Positions 47,878 to 60,122 of a stretch of DNA of 64,000 nt are shown here, one piece after another. The first letter of the stretch is position 1; each line of letters begins with the position of its first letter. The notes under the pieces are model-generated. The model was not told the origin of the DNA and did not search any database. It saw nothing but the letters and a program-made list of their open reading frames with translations. Made by a program: the position numbers and the translations under genes. The DNA comes from Membranipora membranacea. Lineage: Eukaryota; Bryozoa; Gymnolaemata; Cheilostomatida; Membraniporidae. Where the stretch lies: the NCBI GenBank assembly GCA_914767715.1, contig OU612067.1:14761001-14825000 (forward strand), given 5' to 3'.

Positions 47878-50770
47878 TTTGCAAACTAGTGCTGAACTGA
47901 GACAAGGTTATTGGCAATATCATGACGGATTATGAGGAAAATCGCAGCTCATGTTACGACACAGCACTCTTATTGCAATTGGAAAGCATTGATAGATCAC
48001 TGCATCACATTATGTGATTAGGCATCGGCTGACGTTGAGGTTTTCCTTGTTGTTCAGGTGTCACACGACCACCATGAGAATGTGAAAGGAAATCAGAAAG
48101 CTATTTTTGCAGGTAAAAGGATATTCCATTAAAACTCTCTTATTGATAATTGTTTGATGCCTTTCATCTTCACTCACAGAAGTTTAAGACCATAGACAAA
48201 ACACACAACACTAAGACTGGACACTGAGCATCAAAAAGTGTCCTCATTAAATACTGCGACGCAACGACATCTCACTGTGGTAGAAAAAGCAATGATGCAT
48301 GTGTTTTTCGGAGTTTTCTCTCTTTGATGCAGAAAATTTTATCGATTTTATAGAATTAGATATAGAATAGCAGCAGCAATCTTCTACAGCACAGGTCACA
48401 GCTTTGTCTATATTCTGTCTAACTCATCACATATTTTGATTCAGCAAAAATGGCATAGAAATATTAGTTAAACAGCATATCATACTTGCCAAGTAATCTA
48501 AATTCAAAAGTGGGAGATTTCAATTTACAGCTATACCGCACGTCATCGCAATGCTCCGAGGGTGCGATATACTCAAGCGATCCACATGGGGGTTTGAGGG
48601 CATTGTGATCCCCCAACAGGGTCCAGGATAGAACCCGGCCGCCGATGCTCTGAGAGCGTTTCTAGCCACTAGGAAAGGCTAAAAACGCATATCTGACACA
48701 TTTGTCTATATTCTGTTTTTCTCATCACTTATTTTGATTGAGCAAAAAATACATAGAAATATCAGTTAAACAGTGATTGTAAATATAATGCTGATACTTA
48801 GTACCCATTGGAGCCTAAATCATGGTACTGAACATTTTGAAAATGAATGTACCTGCACGCTACACTGTCTATCTCGAAGGCGATGATAACATATATAGCT
48901 ATTTGCACTTGGAATCAAACCGAGCAATTTTTTTTTTAAGAATATCCAAGGTTATCCATCAAATACAATGATTTGAAGAATCCTTTGACATAATGCCTTA
49001 AAAAAATTATTTGGTATGAATTCTTCATTTTATAAGACAACTGCTGATCACTGGGTCACAAAAACCTTGCTGAAATATACCATAATACATACATAGTGGT
49101 TTAATTCTCATCAGTATATAATATCATAAAGACTTTCTCCGAACCCCCTCAAAGCACTCTATTTTGTATTGTTGGAAGAATGTCATCTTCCCATATTATG
49201 CTCCAATTGTTTCATGGGTTAATTTTCAGGTTTTGTTGTAAAGGATTTGATCTGCTAAAATTCTATAATAGATGTTAGGTAATAATCATTAGCCATGAAT
49301 TCTACATTTCCTAAAACAACACTGAGAACAGGGTCACAATCACCTTGCAGCAATATCCAATAATGCTTTGTGGTTTGGTTCCCAGCAGTATTATAATAGG
49401 ATTTAGGATTTTCTTCTGATCCCCTTTAGAAATTCCAATCTAGAATTGCATTGTGGGAATCCATCTTTCACCATACAATTTTACATGATCATCTTGTGCA
49501 TTGGACTAGTTTATGCATCAGTTTAGTCAAGCAGTTTAATTAAGCCAATTATGTTTGAATGACACCCGACTGTCTTGATAAACTTGTTGAACCACCTACC
49601 CCACAACAAAGCTTGCGAGATAACAGGCTAGACCACCACATGCTATTTGTTACCAGCAAAAATATAATTTGTATGGTTGGTATATGCCTGTATTGATATC
49701 CTTAAGTGTATCAGGCTGGCTGCTCATTATTAGTTCTTAGTATACGTATTTTTTTTAAGGTGAATACATTCTTAGAAGTCAAAAAACTAAACTGCTCTGA
49801 GTGTGCAGACTTTTTAAATGCAACTCGTGATCCCTCAGCAGCGGACTGCTCTCTATTCGGCCGCAAGAATCGGGAGGCCTCAAACCAAGGAGTGCTCAAC
49901 TCACTAACCCAGTTGTAGATAAAAATTTTTATGCAGCAGAAATGGAGTCCAACACTCTATTGGTACCGTAGTGCTTGCGCGAAATTTGACTAATATGGTT
50001 GTCACCCGTACATTATCATACGTATCACTTTAAATGTGCATGCCACTGTACTTCACTCTTTAAAACTCTTATTCTGCGGTATGCTCTGATTCCCAGCCAT
50101 CACAAAACAACAAAGCTAGCCCTAGAGAAACGATGCTCGGGTTGATTCCAAGTGCAAATAGCTATATATGTTATCATGGCCTTCGAGATGAAATTATTTG
50201 GGATCAAATATGCATTTTTAGCCTTTCCTAGTGGCTAGAAACGCTCTCAGAGCATCAGCGGCCGGGTTCTATCCCGGACCCTGTTTGGGGATCACAATGC
50301 CCTCAAACCCCCATGTGGATCGCTCGGTATTTCGCACCCTCGGAGCATTGCGATGACGTGCGGTATCACTATAAATTGAAATCTCCCACTTTTGAATTTA
50401 GATTACTTGGCAAGTATGATATGCTGTTTAACTAATATTTCTATGCCATTTTTGCTTAATCGAAATATGTGATGAGCTAGACAGAATATAGACAAAGCTG
50501 TGACCTGTGCTGCAGAAGATTGCTGCTGCTATTCTGTATCAAATTCTATAAAATCTATGAAAATATCTGCATCAAAGGGAGATTACTCCGAAAAACACAT
50601 GCATCATTGCTTTTTCTACCACAGTGAGATGTCGTTGCGTCACAGTATTTATTTAATGAGGACACTTTTTGATAGGATATTTACTACACAGTGTCCAGTC
50701 TAGTGTTGTGTGTTTTGTCTATGGTTAAGACATTGAACATTTGTTTCCTTCATATGATGGCTATACTGAT
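47847..50770 (+). repeat. Host repeat, copy interrupted by a foldback element
   Basis: 47847-48190 plus 50724-50770 together match the continuous repeat 54347-54717 (TGAGACAAGG, TATGTGATTAGGCATCG, GAGGTTTTCCTT, CTCTCTTATTGATAATTG, then TTGTTTCCTTCATATGATGG). Confidence 0.85.
48191..50723. mobile_element. 2.5-kb foldback transposon with 8-bp target-site duplication
   Basis: Arms of about 510 bases (48191-48700 and 50208-50723) are inverted copies starting CATAGACAAAACACACAAC. A second inner pair lies at 48866-48925 and 50130-50192. Flanks are TTTAAGAC (48183-48190) and GTTAAGAC (50724-50731), one mismatch in eight. The empty site GTTAAGAC is at 54672-54679. The interior has two diverged direct copies (about 49015-49190 and 49290-49480) and no transposase ORF. 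Confidence 0.9.
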
Positions 50771-51619
50771 CTCGATGATACCAGAACAGTTGAGCGCCAG
50801 CGCATTTTCCACTTATTTTCAATAGCAAAACCCAAACTTTGATCGCTACCAGACCCATCTGCTATCCTAGTAAAAATTGCTAGCTAGAGTTAAGTATATC
50901 TAGTTTGGAGAAATTTTACATAAGATAGCACAAATTTCCACAAGCTATCTAAGGTGGGAGTATATAAAATAATAGACTACCATACAAACATCATTCTTCT
51001 TTGGCCAGCGAAATACAACCACTCTCATGTTGATAATATCAAACTGAACCAGCTGTTCATGCCATAGTTATATTTGAAAAGGCAGGTGTCAACCCTTATT
51101 CTCTGTCTTCATTATGCAAGGCAAGAATTTTGTCCATCTTTTCTTATGCTGCCCCATATTATTTCCTCTTGTAACACTGGACAAGGAGTTAAAGTCTTTA
51201 ACTCCTTGCACAGGATGACAAGGAAAAGCTGGAAAAAATATCAGTAATTATTAGTGACGGCAAATTGTCAGATTTTGGTGAGATGGGACGAGACCGAGAC
51301 AGCAAGAAAACTCGGGACGAGACCGAGACATATATCGATGCCGATAAAACATTCTTCAGATATCACAATTTTAAAGAATGGTGGATATTCATTCACTATC
51401 ACTAGTGCAATCAGCTTATAGTACATTTGATTAAATTTGTAACTTGTCATCTTGCAATAAGGAACTATGTTGAGACCAAGTTTCATCAAATTCTGTCAAG
51501 TATTTATTGGATTATAGATGTCTAAAGAAAGCTTCATGTAGTGTTGTAAGCCGTTTAATAATCGCAACAAAAGCATGACTAATAACTGTCTTTCAATCAT
51601 ATGATAAACTAAATTTCTG

Positions 51620-51850
51620 AAAAAATACGTGGCGTAGTGGTAGTGGGTAAGAGCGCGGACTTCTGATCACTAGGTCACTGGTTCGAGTCTGGGTGAAGGC
51701 AATATTATGACCAGCTACTCGCATATACAATGCTAGTATTCCCGACCTGTGTTAAGAGTTGTCTGTCTCGACTGGACGAGTTACTGACCCGAGGAGACAA
51801 GTCCCGCCGGGGAATTGTCCTGTCTCGTTGCCATCACTAGTAACTATGTA
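51620..51850 (+). repeat. tRNA-like SINE unit
   Basis: GTGGCGTAGTGGTAGTGGGT with AAGAGCGCGGAC and a B-box GGTTCGAGTCT, then an unrelated body. The ends do not form an acceptor stem. Confidence 0.5.
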
Positions 51851-53950
51851 CATGAATCATAGTTCCTTTTATATGAAATGTACAAATTCCTGATAGCCCT
51901 ACTGAATATCGGTGAACTAACTATCCATTTAGATCTTGTCTGCATTTGGTTCAAATGAAAGGCCAGAACCAGCGTTGAGGATCAATTTCACCATTGGTTT
52001 TGCAAAAAGTCACTAATTTTCCAACGGACCACCTTATTAGTCAATAATATCTCCAACCATCCCGCCTCGTTTGTTGTCATTCTTTAAAGGGCAACCAGGG
52101 TTTCGCAGCAATGCATTAATGGGTAGTAAAAAATATGCTATGCCGCACCAGCTTTGTGCTGACTCTTAGCTGAGTTACACTTCAGTTTAGGTGAGGTAAA
52201 AAACGAATAGCTGTAATAATAATAGAGCACAGGCTAAATTTGGTTCCATATTAGTTGAATTTGAGCATCATTCTAGCACCTGATGGATGAGATGTTTAAA
52301 AAGAATTCTCACTGAATAACCATCTGACTTAGATTAGGTCTTTATCCATATGCATAAGGTGCAATCTGCTATCAATCGATGAGAACTTGTTTGAAACCCA
52401 TGGTTGCCCTGTAAATAACAGTGTAGGCTATTGTCTTGCAGACCTTTTGGGCCACACATAAATTGATCGGCAAAATAAAATTCAATATATATACTGAAAA
52501 GTATCAAGTTATGAGCTTAAGTTAATGTTGGTTCACTATAAAAATCAATATACTTCAAGTCTGAGCGAAATGGAAGAAATTTCTGTCTGCATTACTTAGC
52601 ATCTTTGGGGTATATTAATTAATGCGGAGCAAGTAGGTCTCTAAAGGCATTTGGCTCGGTGCCTAAACTGCAGTGATTGAATTTCAAGTTAGTGTATTTT
52701 TTTTCAAGTTATCCAATCATCTGAAACAGATTTAGAAAATTTAGTTCTTTTAGTACCCAATATATATTTTTGAAAAGTCGGCCGATGTTGATAATGTTCT
52801 AAAGTAGCCATGGGTGCCTCTTTTACATACATTATGTATATTAAAAAATATATTAAAGTTGTTTTCCACTTATAAAGGTTTTGTGTCTTGAACTTTGTAG
52901 CAACAGAGTTCTGTTATACATTAATCCCGGAGGGCCGTCGGACAGGGGGCAAGAGTCGGGAGGCAAATAGACCTCCTTTGAAGAATTGAAGACTTATGCA
53001 GTAAAATCGTTTGACCAGATATAGAGAGTTATACTGAACGATTGCAAGTTTTAGCTATTCTCAAGCTTATTGTTTTTGCTCTTTAACAATATTGTTGCCA
53101 CTTCTTGAAGATTTTTAGTAACCCTAAACACTTTTTTACACTCTTTTTTTATACCTGAGAGGCAGTCTTTGAATCGCAGACATTCCGCTTGCTGCAAGGA
53201 TTATTTCATTGCCAGAGCCAGGACCAGCAAGTGCTTTAATACATTTTTGAATTTTGCAGTTCATAGTTTTATCTGAGACCATTTTTTAAACCAATCGTTT
53301 TATATCAATTTTTTTTGACATTTCTTACGGTGGAAAAATAAACTCATTATCTCTATCTCTCACAATATTCTGAATCCGCAAATCCCTTAGACCACCTCTT
53401 ATTCTTACTATCACCTCTCTTGGACATAGGTCAGGTTAATCAGTGAAGAGCCAGTAACCAGACAATCAATGCTACAGCAGCTCACAGCACAGGAGTAGAC
53501 TCACCATGACATTCACTATGATGTTTTCTATAGACGGATGGTTTGTAAATTTAAGGAAATAATGCATCCTTTTTTGTACTGACCTGATCTTTAAACTACT
53601 GCCCAGGCTAGGCTGTTGGGGACGGGTGGGTGACTGCCACCACTGAGGGAAATGTGTCCTCATCAAACTTGGTATAGCTCAGAGATAAATAATAGGGGCT
53701 TTCAAATTATGAGCAAAAAATTTGATCAAACTCAAAAATCAGGCAATGAACTAGTTGCCGTGATGACGTATACGCATACAACGTGTACGCGTTACTAGCT
53801 AAAAATAATGAGGTCATCACTATCACTATGATCCATGTGTCGATTTTGTAAGGATTTCGGGAGTAATCGCCCCATGGAAATGGCATTAAAGTCAAATTTC
53901 GATTGTGACGAATGACTTTTTGGACGCCAATACACATACTGTGTAGACTC
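51851..53950. other. Intergenic, AT-rich, no gene seen
   Basis: A poly-G-type motif (GACAGGGGGCAAGAGTC near 52940) related to others at 24410 and 29990, otherwise unremarkable. Short ORFs lack domain character. Confidence 0.4.
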
Positions 53951-53957
53951 AGCGGCG

Positions 53958-54056
53958 AGGCTGAATGGGTGGCTGAATGGTTAGCGCGCTTGCACACAAT
54001 GACTTCAAAGGGCATTGCCGCGGGAGGCCGGGGTTCAAGTCCCTGCCACGGCAGAT
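53958..54056 (+). repeat. tRNA(Ser)-like SINE head
   Basis: GGTGGCTGAATGGTTAGCGC (A-box-like), then GGGGTTCAAGTCC (B-box) and CTGCCACGGCAG. The 5' acceptor strand does not complement the 3' end. Confidence 0.5.
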
Positions 54057-54346
54057 TCTTTTCATGTTTTTTCCATCATGGGAATGGTTAGGATTCAAAA
54101 TTCGGAATTGGAGTGAACCACAAATTAGATTCATGGAATCATAGTGTTCATCAAGTTTTTCAATCCTTAATGTTGACGATCAATTTCTGTATGATAATAG
54201 TAATGATAAGTGACAATGCTGAGATTTAACCCTCATTATGTTATCTTTGAACCATACACATTTCACTGAGCGGCAGCAGAGAAAAACATACATTGTACTG
54301 TATAATAATAACTATCATCTTCGCTTATATCTTTTTCAGGTAGCAG

Positions 54347-54717
54347 CGTAGGATAAAACTGATAAAATCCTTGCTTTGTAAAATAGTGCTAAGCTGAGAC
54401 AAGGCTATTGGCAAAATCCTGACGGATATTATGAGGAAAATCACAGCTCTTGTTTCGGCACAACACTCTTATTGCAAAGGAACATCATTGATAGATCACT
54501 AAATCACTTTATGTGATTAGGCATCGTCTTACATTGAGGTTTTCCTTCTTGTTCAAGTTTCACACGACCACGATGACAATGTTTTAAGGAAATCAGAAAG
54601 CTTTTTTTAGGATTCAATAAAAACTCTCTTATTGATAATTGATTGATGCCTCTCATCTTTACTCACAGAAGGTTAAGACATGAACATTTGTTTCCTTCAT
54701 ATGATGGCTATACTGAT
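54347..54717 (+). repeat. Host repeat, uninterrupted copy (empty site)
   Basis: Continuous homologue of 47847-50770 without the foldback element. The junction reads GTTAAGACATGAAC. Confidence 0.85.
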
Positions 54718-54758
54718 CCAAACAACGCATATCACGGTTGACTTGGGTTCATTTGTCA

Positions 54759-54818
54759 TATAAAAGAAGATCAGTTACTGATCTTGCTGCATTGCTCTGT
54801 GGTGAACTTGACATTCAG
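54759..54818 (+). promoter_or_regulatory. Probable TATA promoter and 5' UTR exon of VMO-I copy 3
   Basis: TATAAAAG at 54759-54766 is followed about 50 bases later by a GACATTCAG/GTGAGA donor (exon end 54818). An acceptor CCAGACAG ends at about 55229, six bases before the ATG. The layout parallels copies 1 and 2. Transcription start unverified. Confidence 0.45.
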
Positions 54819-55234
54819 GTGAGATAATTTGTAGCAGAAACTTTGCTTATGCTTGAGAAGGGAGTCAGCTCTGTTTTAAAATTAAATTAAATTATATTAT
54901 CAACATCATGTTGCTATGTTTAAATGTTGGTTCTTATTCAAGGCTAAAGCATTTCACTGTGCTGCATTTCAGTTCATTTCAAAATTGCATTTCTTGTCTA
55001 TACAACTTGATTCTGTTATGAACACACATGGTAATCAGGGGTTGGGCTCAACTTTAGGGGAGCAAGCGTGACCATTTTATAATTGGTTTGTTTCAAACTC
55101 AGGAGGCTAATACTCATTTAGTCCCAAACGAATATGTTCTACTTGTTATAATTTTACCAGTATTTGCCTACATTTGATATTGACAATGCGTTTTGTTATA
55201 CAAATGCAAATTGTTGTTTTTCCAGACAGATCTG

Positions 55235-57135
55235 ATGATGTGTTTTCAAGTAGTAGTAATTACATCTCTACTTGTAAGTTGTCTTGCCTCTTCTTCACGA
55301 CATGACTTCAGTGGCCATACTTTCAGTCCACATGTCAACACAGGATGGGGATCCTGGGGGGTCACTGAGTGGTGCCCTCGTGGAACCTTTGCTCAGAAGT
55401 TCAACCTAAAAGTTGAGGGGAGACAAGGAGATGGTGATGATACAGCTTTGAATACGATTGCACTACTTTGCAGGTGAGTTATTGATGAATATTTTTAATG
55501 ATGTTATCTGATGCTGATTACCTATAATATACCGTAATTCCTCACCTATAAGTCACAGGACTTATAAGTGAATCACCCCCCTCAGAAAAAATTAAAATGC
55601 TCCAGTTATAAGACACCCCACAGCTATAAGACACCCCACAGCTATAAGACGCCGTGTCTTATAAGTGAATCATATTCGCTGAGTAGTTGATGTTTGGAAG
55701 CTCTCCATCTTTGAATCAAGCGTCTATTAATGTTCAATTCCCTTGCAGTCTTGTCAAGGTTGTTATTCTTTTCAACTGTTCTCAATACTTCCAGTTTCTG
55801 CTGAATGGTGTATGAGGTTTTTGGCATGTTTTATTTATTTTGAAAGACTGTGAGAGAGATATGATATGCTGATTGTTGAAAAATTTGAATTTTGTGGCAC
55901 ACATTCACATGACAATAAATGTTATAGTGGACTCACTACAAATGAACTAAGTAGTTTTGGGAAAAAAACTGCCCCCAGCAGGTTTTCGAACTCGCAACTT
56001 CATGCTTTCAAGTCACACACTTTACCACTGGGCTATTCAGCTCCAGTGATATCAAGAGGATTTAGTAGTCCAATGTAAATATAAAAAAATGCTTCAAATG
56101 ATAGTCGCGCCTATATGTTACTCTCTTACAGCCGCCTTCACTTATAAGTCGCTCGATCTATAGGTGAGGAATTACGGTAGAGAGATTTTTATATCTAGTA
56201 TTTGTGTGAATGGTATAAAGTTATGTTTGTCAAGCGGCTACTTCTTGTGGTTTTTGGGGTATAAGGAAAAAATCCCCGTGAAAAGGCTAATACAAAATAA
56301 TGTAAAAGTTGACGAACAAATTTGTAAAAAAATAATTTATTACTCACTTTAGATCATTGCCCTGTGATGAGTCAACTGCTGCTGATTGTTGGATCCGGTC
56401 CACACAAGGACCCTGGGGAGGCTACACAGGTGAACAACATTGCCCGACAGGTTATGTGATAGTCGGTGCTCAAGCCAAATCTGAGCCTCCTATTAACGGC
56501 GATAATTCAGCCGGTAAGTAGTCACTACGGCCTAAACCAGAACTAAGTTCTGAATATCGAAGTACTAAAATTTGGTGCAGGAGGTGGACAAGTTGAAAAG
56601 CATCAAGTTTTGAAGTCACTGGCTAACAAGCTTTGTTAGGTCTTTTAGTTAGCTAAGCTCTCAGGTGTGCTATGACCTGCCTGCAAACTGTATAAAGATC
56701 GTCCCAGATTTTGCAGCGATTACTCCTCCGCCCCTTTTTGGAATGTGATGAGTGATTTATTATAACAACTTGATTTTAACCAATATAACAGAATCATACA
56801 GAAAATGAAACTGGTAGTACATATTATTCACATTGTCAGCGAAATCGTTCATCATTCTATAGTATCATAACTACATCTTCTCTTATATCTTTTCTGCAGC
56901 TAACGGTTACAACTTCAGGTGTCGTTTCATAACCAATTCATGGTTGACATGCCCTTTGTATGGTGTCAGCGGACCCTGGGGAACCTGGGCTGCATGGAGA
57001 GAGTGCCCTAAGGGTACAGCTGTTTGTGGATTAAAGACAAAAGTAGAGAGAGACCAAGGAGGCAATGGAGATGACACTGCGTTAAATGATGCAATTTTTT
57101 ATTGCTGCAATCTACCAACTAAGTGTACTCTTTGA
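55235..57135 (+). CDS. Vitelline membrane outer layer protein I-like, copy 3 (intact)
   Basis: Exons 55235-55473, 56353-56513 and 56900-57135 join in frame to 211 residues. Signal peptide MMCFQVVVITSLLVSCLA. Repeat 1 GWGSWGVTEWCPRGTFAQKF / GDGDDTALNTIALLC; repeat 2 GPWGGYTGEQHCPTGYVIVG / GDNSAANGYNFRC (joined across introns); repeat 3 GPWGTWAAWRECPKGTAVCG / GNGDDTALNDAIFYCC. All three repeat signatures are present. Exon 1 is 239 nt, the same as in the other two copies, and intron phases are identical, showing tandem duplication. Intron 1 contains a pogo-like element at 55532-56177. Expected to be a secreted beta-prism protein; see copy 2 for family role. Confidence 0.92.
55532..56177. mobile_element. 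Pogo/Tigger-like DNA transposon remnant in VMO-I copy 3 intron 1
   Basis: Perfect 19-base TIRs CCGTAATTCCTCACCTATA at both ends, flanked by TA (55530-55531 and 56178-56179). Subterminal AGCTATAAGACACCCCAC repeats lie near the left end. It carries a truncated N-terminal HTH ORF (55645-55827 minus) and a tRNA-like segment near 55970-56045. At 646 bases it is non-autonomous. Confidence 0.88.
55645..55827 (-). pseudogene. Truncated CENP-B/psq-type HTH of a pogo-like transposase
   Basis: MPKTSYTIQQKLEVLRTVEK then LDKTARELNINRRLIQRWRA: the N-terminal helix-turn-helix pattern of pogo/Tigger and related transposases. The frame stops soon after and no DDE catalytic domain is present. Confidence 0.7.
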
Positions 57136-59233
57136 ATCATTAATACTTCGAGACAAAGTTGAGTGAATGTTACAAGAAATCTATGAAAAAAAATATCTTC
57201 TTTTCTGAGTTGAAAGAAATCAAATTGTTTTTTTCATGCTTTAAAGTGCCAGGTAAAAAGGCAGCCAAGTTTGAAAAATAATTTTGAAGTAAATGGAGTT
57301 GAGGCATTTTTTTTTAATATATGGTTCTACCTTTATTATGGAGTAAATCTGTGGTCAGCTATTGTGAATCGAAAACTGATTTTTTGCTATTTTAATCAAA
57401 ATATAATTATTGCAATGATCAAAATGTTCAGTTTGTTCGACCTTTTAGCATCGTATGCCGATAGCAAGTCCGAAAATAGTAAAGTTGGGTCTTGAGAAAT
57501 TGATACAATTGAACTTCCCTTTATCCTATATTCAGATTTTCCCCGTTTTTATGTATACTAAAAGTTAAAAACAAACATTGGTAGCTGTGCTTAGGCTATC
57601 CTCATCCATCTGACAATTATTAGCAAGTAGTTACATAAAAGTCTTTGATTGTGGTCCTCATTCTATCAGTAACTCAGGATTGGCTTGTTTGTTTGAATTA
57701 ATAATCTTTCTCTTGAGATGTTTACAAATAAAAGGGGATTAGGGTTTGAAAATAATTATATTTCTTCTTGGATGATGCAAACAATAATGAAAAACCCTCA
57801 AGAGGCAGCTTGCCCTCGCTAACAATGTAAGTTTTGTTTTAAATATTATCAGGGCATCTGATTGTTGCAAATTTGAATTATTAATCTGATGCCTGATTGT
57901 TTCTACCCACATGCCATTACCGAAATGATTCTCTAAAAGAAACACCTAGCAGTATTCCAGCTTGAAAAACTAACATACTTGAATAACATAAAAATACTTT
58001 TTATGTGTATAATTTCCTGCATATAGTCAATATTTTCTACCTGTTGGTGTGGTTGTCTTCTCTTTTGTTGTGAGGGCATAACTTACCATGCAATCGCGAG
58101 ACCGTCAGTCAAACCAGGGAGTTTGGGACTCCCTGGTCAAACAGGTTTTCCAGTTGCAAAGTATGCCTGACAAGGTAATATAGTATTCAATGATTTTTTT
58201 TTTTCATAAATGGCCTCTGAATTCTTTCTGTAAAAAAAATTTGAAAATTAGTCTGGCCGGCTTAAGCTTAAGGTTGTTGCAAAGTCAGTCACTTCGGATT
58301 TGGTACTGGTGCGCCATTCATCCTAGCCCGGTCCTTGTGGAACAGGGCTAAAACTACCGGAGGTCCACTGTGTGTTTGAACATCCCACATGCAGTAAAAA
58401 GATCACCTCTGCCTTTGATAAAAGAATAGCCGGAATTCTGGTGGGGAAGGGTATAGGGTGCGGCTTGAGTACTGTGGGTCCCAGTACCTGTACTCTAGAT
58501 GGGTAACCTTCTCCTCAATGAAGACTTAGACTTAGTGCATCCTTGGAGTGGCTGAACAAGTTCTCAATAGCCACAGTGTTGAAAGTTGTAACTGAATGAA
58601 TCTTCAATAGTCGATTGCCGATGATCTCAGGCCTGTCTTCACATATTTCACATGATAGTTTTGTTTACTTATTTCTCTTGCCTGAAGGTACTCCTAACCA
58701 CTCCTTTTTTTCAATGTGATCCATTGCTAGACAAACTATCAAACTTCCAACTTAATACTATTATATTGTTGCAACAGCCAGTTCAAGTTCTCTTCCTGAA
58801 ATAACAGCCTACTCATGGCGACATAAATAATCCCAACCGATCAATTAACCTGTTATCTCCTGCTTCTATATTCGTTACACGGAGTGTGTTGAAATTAGCA
58901 GCTATCTCTCCATGAGCATCAGACAATCCTATGAAATTATAATATCCGAGGCACTGTTATCAGGGAGTTTGGGAGTTATATCCCAAACTTCCTACTGTCA
59001 TCAGGGAGTTTTTCCTAAACTGCTTGCTGATATGAATTCATGGTTATATACCAATGATAAAGATATCTAGAAACCAAAAATGCTCATGGGAGTCGATTGA
59101 ATTCACACCAATAGCTTGTATATGAGAAACCAGTAACTGTAACAACACATAAAATAATACCATGAGCTTGTGGAGGGTCTGATATGTTTCCCTAATTCAT
59201 GAATATATCAATGATCCCATGGTAGGTTCTCAT

Positions 59234-59322
<89 letters not shown>

Positions 59323-60122
59323 ACATATATCTGCATTCACAATCATCCAGAGATGTTCTCCTTCGTGTGCAACAAAGAATATCACAACATTGATATATGT
59401 TTATTTTATAGTTTACTGTATTGTGCACCATATCTTTTGGGAAGAATATGGTTACAAGTGTGGAATTCATGAAACTCTGAACAACTAAAAGGCCCCTCCA
59501 ACAACACAGCACTTATTAAGATAAGTCTATGGTTAGGTGAAGCTTAGATCACTTCAACTTCAATGTTCAAGGTCAAACAATCAAGATGCTCCCTGCAGAA
59601 TTTATTTGTATAATAAATGTTTGCTTGGTGTTTTATTTATGATAATATATTAGTGGTATATAGTGAGTTAGCACCGTTATTAAAAACTTATGAAAACACT
59701 TGAATCCAAAGCTCCCAACTATGATCTATATAGAACGCACTTAACAGACTTACCGTTGCATAATGGTGAGAGAATAACTTTTTTATGTAATTTTTTGAGG
59801 TTACAGCTCTAAGCCAACAAACGGAAATGATGAGTATTCCCGAACACATAGTATGGGAAATAAATAAAGTATGATATATTACATCATGGAATATGTTATA
59901 ATGCTTGTTTGTAACTGTATGAGTTGTGTACAAAACACAGTCGAAGTCAGTTTTGTAGAGTTAGTTCAAACAACGTTGCGCCAGGTGGCTAGGCAGTTCT
60001 GGGTGCATATTTCTGCCTCTAACCTTTGCGCTGTCAAAGTACAGCTGTCCGCTCTTTGATCTCCTGTCCATCCCTGCCAGTCCTCAAGTCATTAGCTGAT
60101 TGATAAAAAGACTGAGAGTCAC
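57136..60122. other. Intergenic with SINE body, short hairpins and a microsatellite
   Basis: SINE body at 58300-58510; palindromic CAGGGAGTTTGGGACTCCCTG at 58113-58134 and relatives near 58965-59025; ATGTAT repeat at 59233-59326. No coding exon is recognised apart from a possible terminal exon near 60050 (minus). Confidence 0.45.
59233..59326. repeat. (ATGTAT)n microsatellite
   Basis: About 15 perfect hexamer units (TATATG). It opens artificial MY/IH-repeat ORFs on both strands. Confidence 0.95.

Noticed and set aside
48191-50723. CRISPR-like or bacterial mobile element reading of the inverted repeat
   Set aside because: The window is clearly eukaryotic and the arms are a single large inverted repeat with TSDs, not an array.
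53958-54056. Possible tRNA(Ser) gene
   Set aside because: B-box and D-arm are good, but the 5' and 3' ends do not form an acceptor stem; treated as a SINE head. The same applies to 27210-27285, 37020-37130, 43660-43740, 51625-51700 and 55970-56045.
59192-59512. Long ORFs on both strands with MY and IH repeats
   Set aside because: They are translations of the ATGTAT microsatellite.
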